Assembly (NCBI GenBank): GCA_026168455.1
Contig: CM047426.1
Span: 64,122,488-64,186,487 of the forward strand
Length of the DNA stretch: 64,000 nucleotides
Direction: 5' to 3'
Source of the DNA: Theocolax elegans
Lineage: Eukaryota > Arthropoda > Insecta > Hymenoptera > Cerocephalidae
Part shown: positions 1 through 10,450 of the stretch, piece after piece
Numbering within the stretch: position 1 is the first letter of the stretch
How the letters are laid out: every line of letters starts with the position of its first letter
Translations under genes and position numbers: made by a program
Notes under the pieces: generated by a model
Database searches by the model: none
Seen by the model: only the letters and a program-made list of their open reading frames with translations
What the model was told of the DNA's origin: nothing

Positions 1-1140
1 CCGAATCAATCTATTCGCTTATCCCTATACTGAGAAAAATGTATAACAAAAATTATTAAAACTTTTAGTAAAAAATTTTAATAAAAATTACTATGAAACA
101 TAGTAATCGGTGGACATACTGTACTTTTAATAAAAATTGCTATATTTTGTAGTAAAATTTAAAATGTACAAATTTTACTATGTTGACAATAGCAAATTTT
201 ATTAGAAAACATAATAATTTTTATTATTTCTAGAAAGAGTCGAATTAAAAATGAACTTCTACTTTGATCTGTTTACATTTTAACGTCCGTTATAAATTTA
301 TTTTATTATTATTTACTTTATTACTTACAATTTGAAGTACGTATACAAATAATATTTATGAAAATCATCAGAAAAAACCCGAAGTCCAAGATAGAGATTT
401 GAACCGACGATCCTCCGAGTAGAAGTCCTGCACCTTACTGCTTGCGGACTGGATAATTTTATTTCGGTTGATTCGAATCGTCGTCATATATATTCTTGAA
501 ATTCACAAAAACTTTTGCTTTTTATTTATTTCATTTATTTGTTGCGATGCTGCATTTATTAATCTTTATTATTAATTAAACATTACCCCGTAAAGATAAT
601 GTAAAAAAAAAATTTATTTATCCGGAACTGATGATAATATAGACTGAAATTCTTGAGGTTATGTATAGAGATGGTTTATTTTCCCTATGTACCAAGTTTA
701 TTATTGACATGACAAATTTTATTATTTTTAATAAGAAATTTTACTACATTACATAGTAAAAACATATTAAGATATTGTTTATTATGTAAGAATTATCATT
801 TACTCAAAAATATATCAAGTATTATTATGAAAGTCACAAACATTGCTTTAGTGCGTGATAAAATTTACTATGATGCCTAGTAAATTTCGTTCACTTATAA
901 TTATAATTTGTGTATTTTATGATTTTTGCTATGTAACATAGTAATTTTTATGAAATTCAATTGATAAATTTTGCTTAATCTTCTCGTACTTATTATTATA
1001 CTAATAATAATGTTTATTAAAAATATTATAAAACTACCTTTCATAATGCAAATATGTCCAGCGATTAATATAAAACATAGTATTTTTTATTAAAAATATT
1101 GCCAATTTTATTATAGCATTTTTCTAAGTGTACGATATAA
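1..1140. repeat. AT-rich intergenic DNA with iterated palindromic word
   Basis: No coding region is supported here. The word TACTATG and its complement CATAGTA recur, often as close inverted pairs (about 91-107, 175-190, 735-765, 850-885, 925-945, 1075-1085), surrounded by TTTTTAATAAAAATT-like sequence. This looks like degenerate copies of a short AT-rich foldback repeat, but I cannot set element ends. Confidence 0.4.
380..456 (-). repeat. tRNA-like fragment
   Basis: On the minus strand the segment carries a B-box-like GGTTCAAATCT at the usual place for a tRNA T-arm and a weak A-box-like region about 35 bases upstream. The acceptor and anticodon stems do not form properly, so I read it as a tRNA-derived repeat (SINE head or relic), not a functional tRNA gene. 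Confidence 0.35.
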
Positions 1141-1240
1141 AATATCTACCCCAATTAACCTACGCAAAGGAGCCAAAATTCAATTCCTAGAGATAACACT
1201 AAAACAGCTTTAAAACAACTTTATTTTAAATTTATTTTAA

Positions 1241-1689
1241 GAGAATGTCGGAGCTAGGTATAGCCTTCGTTGATAGCCGCTCGATCTCGAGGCTTCGAAT
1301 GGCGCTGTAGTCAGTGTAAATCATAAATTTTACATAGAGCTGTTGAAAGATACTTTCTCCCCTAGCTATGACTAAAATTAAGGTAATTGTAATATTACTC
1401 TTGGCAGCAAATGTTTTTATTTTTTTTAAAAGAAATGTGTAATACGTCTCGTGTTCAGTGAGTCTATATCTGCAAAATAAACATTTGCTGCCAAGAGTAA
1501 TATTACAATTATCTTAATTTTAGTCATAGCTAGGGGAGAAAGTATCTTTCAACAGCTCTATGTAGCTAAAAAATTTATAATTTATGTTTGAAGTACGTTT
1601 ATCGTCGAAATTGACACCTGACTACAGCGCCTTTCGAAGACTCGAGATCGAGCGGCTGTCAACGGAGGCTATATAGCTTCGACATCCGC
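1241..1689. mobile_element. Foldback MITE with TTAA target duplication
   Basis: A 449-bp near-palindrome. The left end GAGAATGTCGGAGCTA matches the complement of the right end (GCGGATGTCGAAGCTA), and similarity runs through most of both arms; the arms meet around 1430-1470. It is bounded by TTAA at 1237-1240 and at 1690-1693, as expected of TTAA-targeting DNA transposons (piggyBac or Kolobok-like). It has no coding capacity, so it is non-autonomous. Superfamily is uncertain because the ends are not the CCC typical of piggyBac. Confidence 0.7.
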
Positions 1690-1693
1690 TTAA

Positions 1694-2812
1694 ATTTATT
1701 TTCTTTTCAAAGCTCTAAGTGTAACCCAGGGTTTCTACTATTTTTGGAAATACACTAACAATGTTCAGAATCAAAATTTGATTTGCTGAAAAAAATAAAT
1801 GTAGCGGTTCTAAACAAAAAAAGATTAGGTCAACAGTATTTGCTATCAGTATTACCAGAGAATACTTAGATAGATATAAAAACAAATCCATTACTAACTC
1901 ACGATATTTCTTACTAACACTATCAGAAACCTTGCTCTACAGAGATACACTACCGTCCATATGTATTTACTGACCCAAAGAAAAAAATAACATAAAATTA
2001 AATGTTTTGTTACTAGGGAACTATTTAGGCTACAGAATCCTGCGGGGGCTCATTTTGTAGATTTTAGCTAGTACTTTAAGATACATACAATCCCAAATAG
2101 ATTAATAATTTTAAAATTTATCATTAATACATAACGATCAATAAAAAATTAAAAATTTTTTACCCAATTTTGGATGGTAGTGTAACGTGTTCTCAAAACT
2201 AGAAAATATTGTAACGCACGTGATAAATATTATTGCAAAAAATGCTATAACCAAATATGTAGAATTATTGAGTAAGAAAATATAAATTTTAAAAAACAAA
2301 TAAAAAAAATATAAAACTAAAAAGAACGAACAAAGGAAGGCTTTTGATCATCCATCTCCATGTGGTAAGAGTTGGAAAAACTGTACAAAATCCGGCTAAA
2401 GCACGACACGTTTAAACATTTTTTTAGTTAAATGTAAAACATAAGTTATAAACTCATATAACGAGGAAGAAAGCAAAGGAAAATCAATTCATTAATCGAA
2501 AAAATCACCCGGTAGTTGGGAACGTATTAAATTGCACCTTGAATAAGCAGAAAATTAAGTTTTCGGTAATTTATAGCATTTTTAGGTGTTATTTTGTAGT
2601 TAAAATCGCTGTCATCAACCGAAAATCAGTGTTCTATAAAAAGTATGCTACATTACAATTAAGAATTGTAACAGATTTTATATTGCGTGATAAATATTTG
2701 AAAAATTGAGTTTTTGATAATTTGTGGCACTTTTGTTCATGTTTTAAGGTTAGAATCAGTAACATATGTAACGGGGTAGGGATTGAATATAAGGAATAAA
2801 AAAATCAACGAA
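1694..2812. other. Gene-free AT-rich stretch
   Basis: Nothing recognisable on either strand: no long open frame, no terminal repeats, only AT-rich sequence with scattered homopolymer runs. Confidence 0.5.
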
Positions 2813-2885
2813 GGTATCGGGGCGCGAACCCACGATCCCGGGAGCGCGAGGCAGAAGCCTCACCACTGCGCTACCATTCGCAATT
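2813..2885 (-). repeat. tRNA-like module (SINE-like)
   Basis: The minus strand shows TGGTAGCGCAGTGG, an A-box-like D-arm, followed 40 bases later by GGGTTCGCGCC, a B-box-like T-arm with C where the conserved A of the T-loop should be. A GAGGC/GCCTC hairpin replaces a normal anticodon arm. It resembles tRNA-derived repeats. It lies just beside a gypsy fragment, but I cannot show that they belong together. Confidence 0.4.
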
Positions 2886-2918
2886 ATCCCGGCTAGTCGA
2901 CTTGGTCCTATCGACAAA

Positions 2919-2977
2919 CGTCGCCGATAATTCAGGGACCTAACCTGCGCCGACACTCGAAATCCGTACCCGTTATA
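2919..2977. repeat. Direct repeat, copy 1 (about 60 bp)
   Basis: The sequence beginning ACGTCGCCGATAATTCAGGG is repeated in the same orientation at about 3550-3609 with very few differences. The two copies bracket a gypsy integrase fragment, so they mark either a local duplication or a rearrangement junction. Confidence 0.75.
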
Positions 2978-2999
2978 TCCCCCACCCAAACGCGACCTA

Positions 3000-3549
3000 C
3001 GCCCTCGGGGAGCCGTTTGATCACTTCGATCACCTGGGCTAGAGAGGCCAAGGTTGTCCCTGCTCAACCGGTGTCAAGAAGACCGTTTTCTGAGCACCGG
3101 GAGCCTCGTTAGGGATAGCCGTGCGTTTGCACCACCACGCTTGAGATCCCAGAAACTCAAGCTCCCCTACGTCTAGTGCCAACTTTTGGAGGTGTACTGC
3201 GTATACGTATACACACTGTGCCGGAAGACCCACAGGTTTTTCTCCTACAGTCGTACCTCCGCACTTTTTGTTCTCGCGGGGAAATCCACCGGAACTGTGG
3301 TGATGGGGATGGGAGTTTATGACCGACTTCGGTCCAAGATGAGCCAGGCGAAGATAAACTACTTCGTCTCTTCTGGCAAGTGGGTTTTTGAGTTGGGCGC
3401 CATTCAGTAGAACTTTGCACCGCTGTGTTTAGTGCAAAGACTAACTCTGGCAACTTGTCGTCCCAGTCGCTGTGCTTATCCTGGATATACGACGCCACCA
3501 TTGTCTTAAGGGTCCGATTAGCCCTCTCGACAGGATTGGCCTGTGTACG
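3000..3549 (-). pseudogene. Gypsy-type integrase C-terminal fragment
   Basis: Minus-strand reading from about 3545 downward gives the end of a gypsy integrase core: the NPVER segment around the catalytic Glu, then TMVASYIQDKH and LVFALNTAVQSSTEW, which match the intact-looking integrase at 59-60.5 kb in this window. The frame breaks after about 100 codons, and the remainder to 3000 is a degenerate pol tail. Zinc-binding and first catalytic Asp regions are absent. It is flanked by about 60-bp direct repeats. Dead fragment of a gypsy element, transcribed leftwards originally. Confidence 0.7.
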
Positions 3550-3609
3550 AACGTCGCCGATAATTCAGGGACCTAACCTGCGCCGACACTCGAAATCCGT
3601 ACACGTTAT
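3550..3609. repeat. Direct repeat, copy 2 (about 60 bp)
   Basis: Second copy of the repeat at 2919-2977, same orientation, ending in a match to CCGTACNCGTTATA. It abuts the truncated 5' side of the gypsy integrase fragment. Confidence 0.75.
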
Positions 3610-3619
3610 AACTTATATC

Positions 3620-4260
3620 TAAGAGTTGTATATGCTGCCTGTAGTTTACTAACATCTTCTTTTTTATTAATAGGCTCTTTTTGTAAATTTATGTAGATTT
3701 TCTGAAACTATTCTTTTTTCTCCAATTAATCTCCCTATCAAGAATACTAACATTATTAAAATCAAATTTGTGCCCTAAATAATTAATGTGATCATTAATC
3801 ACACATTGTTTATCTTGTTTCAAACTATTATTGTAGTGTTTATTCTTATTATTAATTTTCTCTTAGTTTCTCCAACATAAGAAAACTCGCAATTATTACA
3901 ATTAATCTTATAAACTACACCAGACTGTTCAGTTTTTTAGTTCTGTCTTTTCCTCTCCTTATAAAACTACTAAGTGAATTAACAATTTTCGGAATTGTGG
4001 TAATGTTAAATTTTTTAACTTTCTTCGAAACATCTTCAAACAACTTTGATACGTAAGGTAAAGATAAAAATACTTCTCTCTTCTTGTTTGTATTATTAAC
4101 ATCATGAATATTTGTACAATTTTTATTTATATTATGTTTAATTTGAATTCGTTTGTGTATATTGTTATTTATAAATTTGGGAAGATAATTACGTTGTGCA
4201 ATTAGGCAATCAAATTTACTCGTTAAAGCAATCGTTAGTTCTACCAAAAAATACAACTCA
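3620..4260 (-). pseudogene. Penelope-like element remnant (linker plus GIY-YIG)
   Basis: On the minus strand the open frame 4256-3915 contains LPYVSKLFEDVSKKVKKF, the PLE linker between RT and endonuclease. Downstream (3914-3640) one reads GVVYKIN, SYVGETKRK and a NHI/DR...NW pattern typical of the PLE GIY-YIG nuclease, broken by frameshifts. The RT core is missing, so this is a 5'-truncated, decayed copy. Related copies lie at 7.4-9.3, 18.8-28.2 and 45.3-46.5 kb. Confidence 0.75.
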
Positions 4261-5469
4261 CGAGTGTGAAATACAACTAAATTTCTTAAATTTATAAATA
4301 TTACAGATATTATGTTTGAAAGTATATCCGTACGCAGCTATAAGTAATGTACCATGTTAAATAAGGAGTAGACATATATTACATTTTTCATTAAATTATT
4401 TGCTTGCAATTAATATTTTATTATTATTGAATTAGTATTATAATTATAACATATTTTATAAGTTATTCCGCAACTTCAATTTTTAGATTTCTTAATTTCT
4501 TGTCATTTTAAAATTAAAGATATAATTCTCTGTAGAATTGTAGGCAACTATACTTCCTATAATATGATATAATATAGTGTAAGATGTGCGGTAGTGCTGC
4601 GCGCCTTAGTTAAGTGGGAGGAGAGACCCAATGTATGTTTCAGTTAGTTCTCCGTAGACCGTGAAAAAAAGAGAGGCGTATAATAAATAATAATTTAATT
4701 TACTTTCTTTAATCTTTGCGTTTTATTTATTACAATAAACTTCACTTAATAATAAATGTAGCATTCTCATAATAGCTTTCAAAAATACTTCATCCAAGGA
4801 ATCTGTTATGATCAAAATAATTTTACTAATAAGTAATTTTCATTTACAAAAATTACATAGAAGTTGATACTTCAGTCTCCGTCGACAAAATCACTTCATG
4901 TTGGGACGCGATAAATGTGTTCATACAAAATTATAAACGCAAATATCATCTTTTGTAACACTTTCTACACTTTTTTTTAGCAATATAAATCATTTTCATG
5001 CATTACAACAATAAATAAAGGTCTATAATATAGACATTTTCTAGAAAATTTATTTATAATTAGGCCTGTGGAAATCAACGGAGTGGACATCTTAGCTACA
5101 AATTATTACACAAATTGAACTGACAATTGTGATGTCGATCTAATCTCGTGAACGTCTGCTTCCTAACATTCGGATCAGCCCGCACTCGATGATTTCAATG
5201 GATCGCACATTCTTGATTTTCCTTCGCGGCAATCGAAATACTGGAAAAAAGGCACGAGTTTTGATTTTCTTGCTGCCAACGTTATTGTATTTATTGCTCT
5301 CTTGTCCGACGCGGCGCTGCTCTTAGTCACATCGCCAGCGTAAACAAGGTCGCTCAAGCGGTGCTCACTTTTTACATAGTAGAACAACGCTCGACTAGAA
5401 TTTTCGTTTCTTGGAATCTCAAGTTCACACTATTACATACACTACACTTTCTTTCTCGATTAAAACTTT
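4261..5469. other. Gene-free stretch
   Basis: No supported gene. The sequence is AT-rich to about 5100. A less AT-rich block at about 5140-5390 has only short chance frames and no recognisable motif. Confidence 0.45.
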
Positions 5470-6109
5470 CCCGCGTAGAAAAAAATTCATGTGAAAATCA
5501 TGGCAAAATTTTTCCTTGCAATATCTTGGCAAAATCGTGGCTAATGAGCAGAATCCATGATTTTGCAAGGATTTTGCCATAAATATTATTCAAAATATAA
5601 TAAAAAAAATAATTAAAATTTGTTGCATACGTATCGCATTTAATTAACTATAATTTAAAAAAAAAAAGTAATCCTTCGGAGATTCGAACTTGAATCTTTT
5701 ATACCGAAGTCTTTCGCCCTACCAACTGAGCTATTTTATTGTTTATATCAATATGTTAAAAGCAGGTTAAATATAAAAAAACAATAGCAGCACACTTCAA
5801 TTCATTTTATAACCTGAATTTATCATATTAATATAAACAATAAAATAGCTCAGTTGGTAGGGCGAAAGACTTCGGTATAAAAGATTCAAGTTCGAATCTC
5901 CGAAGGATTACTTTTTTTTTTTTAATTATAGTTAATTAAATGCCATACGTTTGCAACAAATTTTAATTATTTTTTTTATTATATTTTGAATAATATTTAT
6001 GGCAAAATCCTTGCAAAATCATGGATTCTGCTCATTAGCCACGATTTTGCCAAGATATAGCAAGGAAAAATTTTGCCATGATTTTCACATTAATTTTTTT
6101 CTACGTGGG
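5470..6109. mobile_element. 640-bp foldback element with tRNA-like arms
   Basis: Arms of about 290 bp are close reverse complements. The outer ends are CCCGCGTAGAAAAAAATT on the left and the complement of CCCACGTAGAAAAAAATT on the right. The words GGCAAAAT and ATTTTGCC recur in the outer arms. Each arm holds an inward tRNA-like module (about 5680-5745 and 5840-5910) with TAGCTCAGTTGGTAGGGCG (A box) and AGTTCGAATCT (B box). The centre is a roughly 90-bp spacer. TT lies immediately outside both ends, a possible 2-bp target duplication. No protein is encoded. It shares its design with the elements at 37183-37978 and 48731-55516. Confidence 0.75.
5840..5910 (+). repeat. tRNA-derived module inside foldback arm
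   Basis: The D-arm TAGCTCAGTTGGTAG and the T-arm AGTTCGAATCT are spaced as in a tRNA gene, but the acceptor stem does not pair. The interval instead forms a nested hairpin (CTTCGG with CCGAAG, GATTC with GAATC). The same module occurs inverted at about 5680-5745. It may still carry a usable internal RNA polymerase III promoter; it is unlikely to give a functional tRNA. Confidence 0.55.
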
Positions 6110-7170
6110 TTGTTCGTTAAAATATTCACGAGATAATTATGTTTACTGGGATTCGGGAATAATTCAGGAAATGGCTGAATGGATAATTCAGGGAAGGGCG
6201 TTGATGATTTCGCTAACCGTGATGACGAATGACCTGTTGAGGGCTTAAGTGCGAGGGGGGAGATAGGTGAGTTATTTTTGTTGATAGAGTATGATAAAGA
6301 TTTGTGAGAGATGATGTTGAAGGCAAAGTATTTATATGCAGACGTTATAGTTTTACGTTTCGGGTGGAGTCAACATTATTATAGGTGGTAGTAGCGTAAT
6401 CAAAATGAGGCCAGATTAATGATTCTACGAATTTTTTCTAATTTTAAATGATAGTGAATGCCTCTAGCATCGCAGGGAATGAAGCATCTATACTTTGTTA
6501 GATATTGAGTACTAGCTTTGACCAGTTCAATGAAGGAGTAATGTACACTCCAATGGTTTTTATCGCAGATATATAATTTAAAAACTCCTTGCGCAAGTTG
6601 ACCCTTTGAATTGAAAATAAATCAAGCCGCGATGTGTATGCTTTGTTGCCTAAAATAATCGCCTTAATTTTGGTCACATTGAGATTTAGGCCATTCTCAG
6701 TCACCCAGTTTGCTACCACTGTAGTACCATTCAAGATACGTTCTACAGCAAGATCAAGGTTAGTGGGAAAGAACGAATAATAGAATTGCGATTCATCGGC
6801 GAACAGCATGCATTCCGAGTGAGCAAAAACGTTGGGCAAGTGATTGATAAAAATTGAAGAAAGGAGCGGTCCAAGGACGCTCCCCTGCGCAACACCAGCG
6901 CTCGTGCCCATCTAAGACGACAAGTCGTTCTCTCCCTCCATTGCCTGTTCACGTCCGCTCAAATAGCTGAAAAACCATCGCAATACCTGATCAGAACATC
7001 CTAACTCGCAAAGTTTCTTTAATAGAATTGTTTAAGTTTCAAAGGCCTTCGAAAAATCGTGAGAGATTAGGATGATGATCTTTCCTATTGCCGATGGCAT
7101 CCCTGACGTACTCGAGAATGTTCAGAAACACGGCCTGCGTCCTAGTCCTCGACTAAACCCCCCACTTGTC
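6110..7170 (-). pseudogene. Non-LTR retrotransposon RT remnant
   Basis: The minus strand encodes the RT block GVAQGSVLGPLLSSIFINHL followed by CMLFADESQFYYSF; the family has ADD at that catalytic box, so the second Asp is replaced by Glu here. Upstream (7170-6912) are ILEYVRDAI, SHDFSKAFET and LSGREQ pieces with stops. Downstream to about 6110 is a 3' tail that resembles sequence at 18.35-18.6 kb. Endonuclease and ORF1 are missing. It is a 5'-truncated dead copy; clade is unresolved (CR1/Jockey-type RT). Confidence 0.7.
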
Positions 7171-7379
7171 TGGAAGTAAGGGGATTATGTGATTCGAGAA
7201 AAAAACGACAATTGAGAGTGGACTAATTGCTTACTTTAGCAATGGGCCACGTGTCGAAGAGTCAGCTTATACAATTTATATTATACAAAGGTCGAGCAAC
7301 TGATTTAAAAGGTTGGCAATTGTTGCAACGATAATAGTAGCTAACATTTCGAACAGCTTACAAATATTAATTGTTGAAA

Positions 7380-9340
7380 TTTTTTCGATCTTCCCGAGTC
7401 AACTGAGAAAAGGTAAAATAAAAAATAAATTTTAACACATTTTTTCTTTTTGTTGCGTTTCGGGGTCAATGCCACTTTCTTCAGACTGTGTAATTATTAT
7501 TTATTAATTATGTTATTTATAAACAAAATTGTACACTCAGACAAAAATTTAAAAAATAAGAATAAGGAAATTATAATGTATCTTCTAAAATAAACACAGT
7601 AACTTGAATATGAAGATTTCGTCGCAACTGAGAATAAATTGCTGCTTCTTTTTCCTCATTATTAACAGAGAAACGTTAAAATAGATATGATACAAATCTC
7701 AACTACTTATATAGTAGTAAATCGAGAGCGAGTAGTGTTTACATTTTTTCTGTTGATGACGTACAGGTTTTGTATACAATATGATCGGTTGATTTATCAA
7801 GTTTTCTATTTAAATATAATGTGCGAATACTGTCTATTTAATTTACTTGAATCTTGATGTTTTTTTATGAAATTTTTTGTAAATTAATATGTACCATTTC
7901 AAATGCCAATCTTTTACCATAGTTCGCTTCTTTATCTAAAATTATCTAAAATGCTGTATATGTTAAAAAATAACCGAATCTTTTTAACATAAGAAGCATT
8001 GCTGTCAATAAAATTTAATTTGTATACAACATTATTTAGAATATTTCTATCTATTTCGTCTTTACCTTTAATTATGATATTATTTAATTTATTTTCTATA
8101 GATACAGAGGACACCTCTTTATAATTATTATTTTCTTTTCTGTTTTGATTATATATATATTGCTGGTTACTTAAGATTTCAAGACGTTTTTTAATGTATT
8201 TTTCAATAAAAAGTTCGGGAGAGTTGTTTTTTAATAGGTATTCTTTTACTTTATTTATATTATTATGATGAAATTTTTTATTAGAAAGTTTTGTTGCTAT
8301 GTCAATTAAGTTCTAAACCATGGCAATTTCTTGTGATATAGGATGTGCTGATTCAAAATTTGAAAATCATGCAGAAAAAGTAGGTTTCGTGTACCAATTA
8401 AATAAAATTTTATTACCATTTTTAATTAATAACGTATCCAGGAAACTATTTTTATTATTTTCTTCTATCTCATGACTAAATTTTAATTTTTAATCATGGG
8501 GATTAAATATTAATAGCATTTCATAAATTTTATCGGCAGGAATACAGGTTATTATGTCGTCAACATATCTGTGATAAAAAATAGGTTTAATACTTAATGT
8601 GTTTAACAGTCAGTCTCTAAATCTTCCATTGCTATATCCGCAAATAATCCTGACGTTGCTGCACCCATCGGTAGGCCATACGTTTGTTTTAAAAACTTAT
8701 TGTTAAACTGAAAATATGTGTTGATCATAAGAAAATCGGTAGTGTTAATTATTTTGTCAATTGGAACTTCCGATTTTGACGCAATTTGATTATATCTTTT
8801 TCGATTTCTTTTTTTTTACTATAGAACTGCCTACATTTATAAGCAAAGATTGAACGTCTAGACTAATAAGTGAAAAGCCTTTCGATGTATTTACGTATTT
8901 AATTCTTTGAATAAACTCAAAACTATTCTTTACGTGGGATTGTGGTTTTTTATATAATTTAAGGGGACCTTATATAATTGTTTAAATAAAAATTCAGTTG
9001 GTGATCCAGCAGTAGATACTATTGGTATTAAAGGAACATTTTCTTATTGAATTTTCGGTAAACCATAACATTTGGCCAATGATGTATTAGTACAATTGTG
9101 TAAAGATTTTAATAGATTTTTCTTGATTATTTATTGAAACTATTACCGGATATTAGAAATTCCATTTTTTCATAATATTCCGATTTGCTCATAACAACCA
9201 TTGTACTGTCTTTATCAGCATTATAATGATATCTTTGTGTTTTTTAATGGATCTTTTAGTTTCTTTATATTTATGAAGTAAAGTTTTTTTTAAAGGTACA
9301 TGTTCCGTTTTATCTTTTATCTATGGGCTTCTATCTTCTC
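7380..9340 (-). pseudogene. Decayed Penelope-like element
   Basis: Minus strand throughout. RT pieces include an ATSGLFADIAMEDLE-like block near 8670-8630 (equivalent of SPxFADLVM in the better copies), interrupted by many stops. The 3' part (8114-7932) reads NVVYKLNFIDSNASYV, the start of the GIY-YIG nuclease. The tail at about 7500-7440 carries CTGAAGA...GAAACG, a hammerhead-like core, and matches a second tail copy at 28.56-28.74 kb. Upstream PLE N-terminal pieces can be traced to about 9340. Confidence 0.7.
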
Positions 9341-9518
9341 TTATACTATATTCTTCTATCTTTTATTATCTACTAAATTTTGACTTAAGCAATTCGCAAA
9401 ATCTTTTTATCTTTTTATATTTCTATTTTCTTATATCAATTCAAGTACTTCCATCGTCTTGGCTCGTGTGCGTAGGCTAAAGAGAAAGAGAGAAATATGA
9501 CGAGGCACTCGTTATACT
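9341..9518 (-). repeat. Gypsy LTR fragment
   Basis: The right edge ...GTTATACT followed by the pyrimidine run CTCCCCTTCC is the same arrangement as the LTR/polypurine junction of the gypsy element at 58.6 kb (TTATACT then CCCTCCTTCC). The left limit cannot be defined. It appears to be the 3' LTR start of a related, truncated gypsy copy read on the minus strand. Confidence 0.5.
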
Positions 9519-10450
9519 CTCCCCTTCCAGACGCTGGTTAGCCGAAGGCGTGTCAGCTCTAACCAACTACTATCGCTAGACTAAAAGAAAAAAAAATAAT
9601 GTAAACATGGAAGTAAGAAACAGAAATAAAATTAAATAAAAGACCAAAATTTCTATTACTTTCTTTTATTACAAAATATAAACAAAAATAAAAAGAAACT
9701 AAACTAAAGCTTTTGGGATTGCGTTCGCGTTTCCGTCATTTCAGCTGGTATCACTGGTCGGTTTTCATTGCAGGATGCACAAATGCAATCCGGGTTTTAC
9801 GCGACCTATCTTGTTTACGCGACGCTACCGCACTTACACCATTGTTACCGTCGGGCTCGTCTTGATCGTCTTGATCATCTTCAGTTGGTGAATCATCATA
9901 CAAAGGTTTAAGGTCTCGTGCAGAAAATTTTCCAGTTTCATGACCTTCGTCGTCACATAATTCGCAGACATTTGAGCCGAGCTTCGCCATGATAGTGTAT
10001 GAACTTTTACGCTTTGGGGCCAATTTTGCAGTAATGCCTTATGCGGTATTTGACTTGATTTGGTTTACAACTGTTCACCTCTGTCCAATCACATTTTGCA
10101 CGTCTCGGCGATTAGTGTGATAGTATTCGAATTGTCTATCTTGCGCGTTTGACGTTCACTATGCAGCTGTAGCATGTAATTCTAGCAAGCCAAACATATG
10201 CTTATGCCAATCCTCGACAGCTGTGGCAGCTTCGCGATGCATGGCTGTGCTGCTGTCTTCTTGATTCCGCAAGCTGAAAGGCGGAACCAGTTCCCATTTT
10301 CAAGAAAGCGGTATTAACATCAATCGATTCTTGAGTGGCGGTGTTATACGCAAACATAAGCTCTTATATATGAGTGTCTGTCGCGAATAGCGTCGCTTTT
10401 CTTTGTGTCCACGAAAAGTTAGGACGCGTTTTCGCTTTTAAAATGCGGGG
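9519..10450 (-). pseudogene. Gypsy pol 3' end (integrase C-terminal)
   Basis: Minus-strand frames match the C-terminal part of the gypsy integrase at 59-60.5 kb. From about 10400 down: FAYNTAVQ-like sequence, a degenerate linker, then the open frame 10023-9751 with MAPKRKSSYTIMAKLGSNVCE and ARDLKPLYDD, equivalent to LAPKYIGPFIV...VNDLKTYYED in the better copy. It ends in basic KTRI. Frameshifts and stops separate the pieces. Same family as, or sister family to, the right-hand element; internal and 5' parts are lost. Confidence 0.7.

Noticed and set aside
5680..5910. Functional tRNA genes
   Set aside because: A and B boxes are good but acceptor stems do not pair and the anticodon arms are replaced by hairpins.
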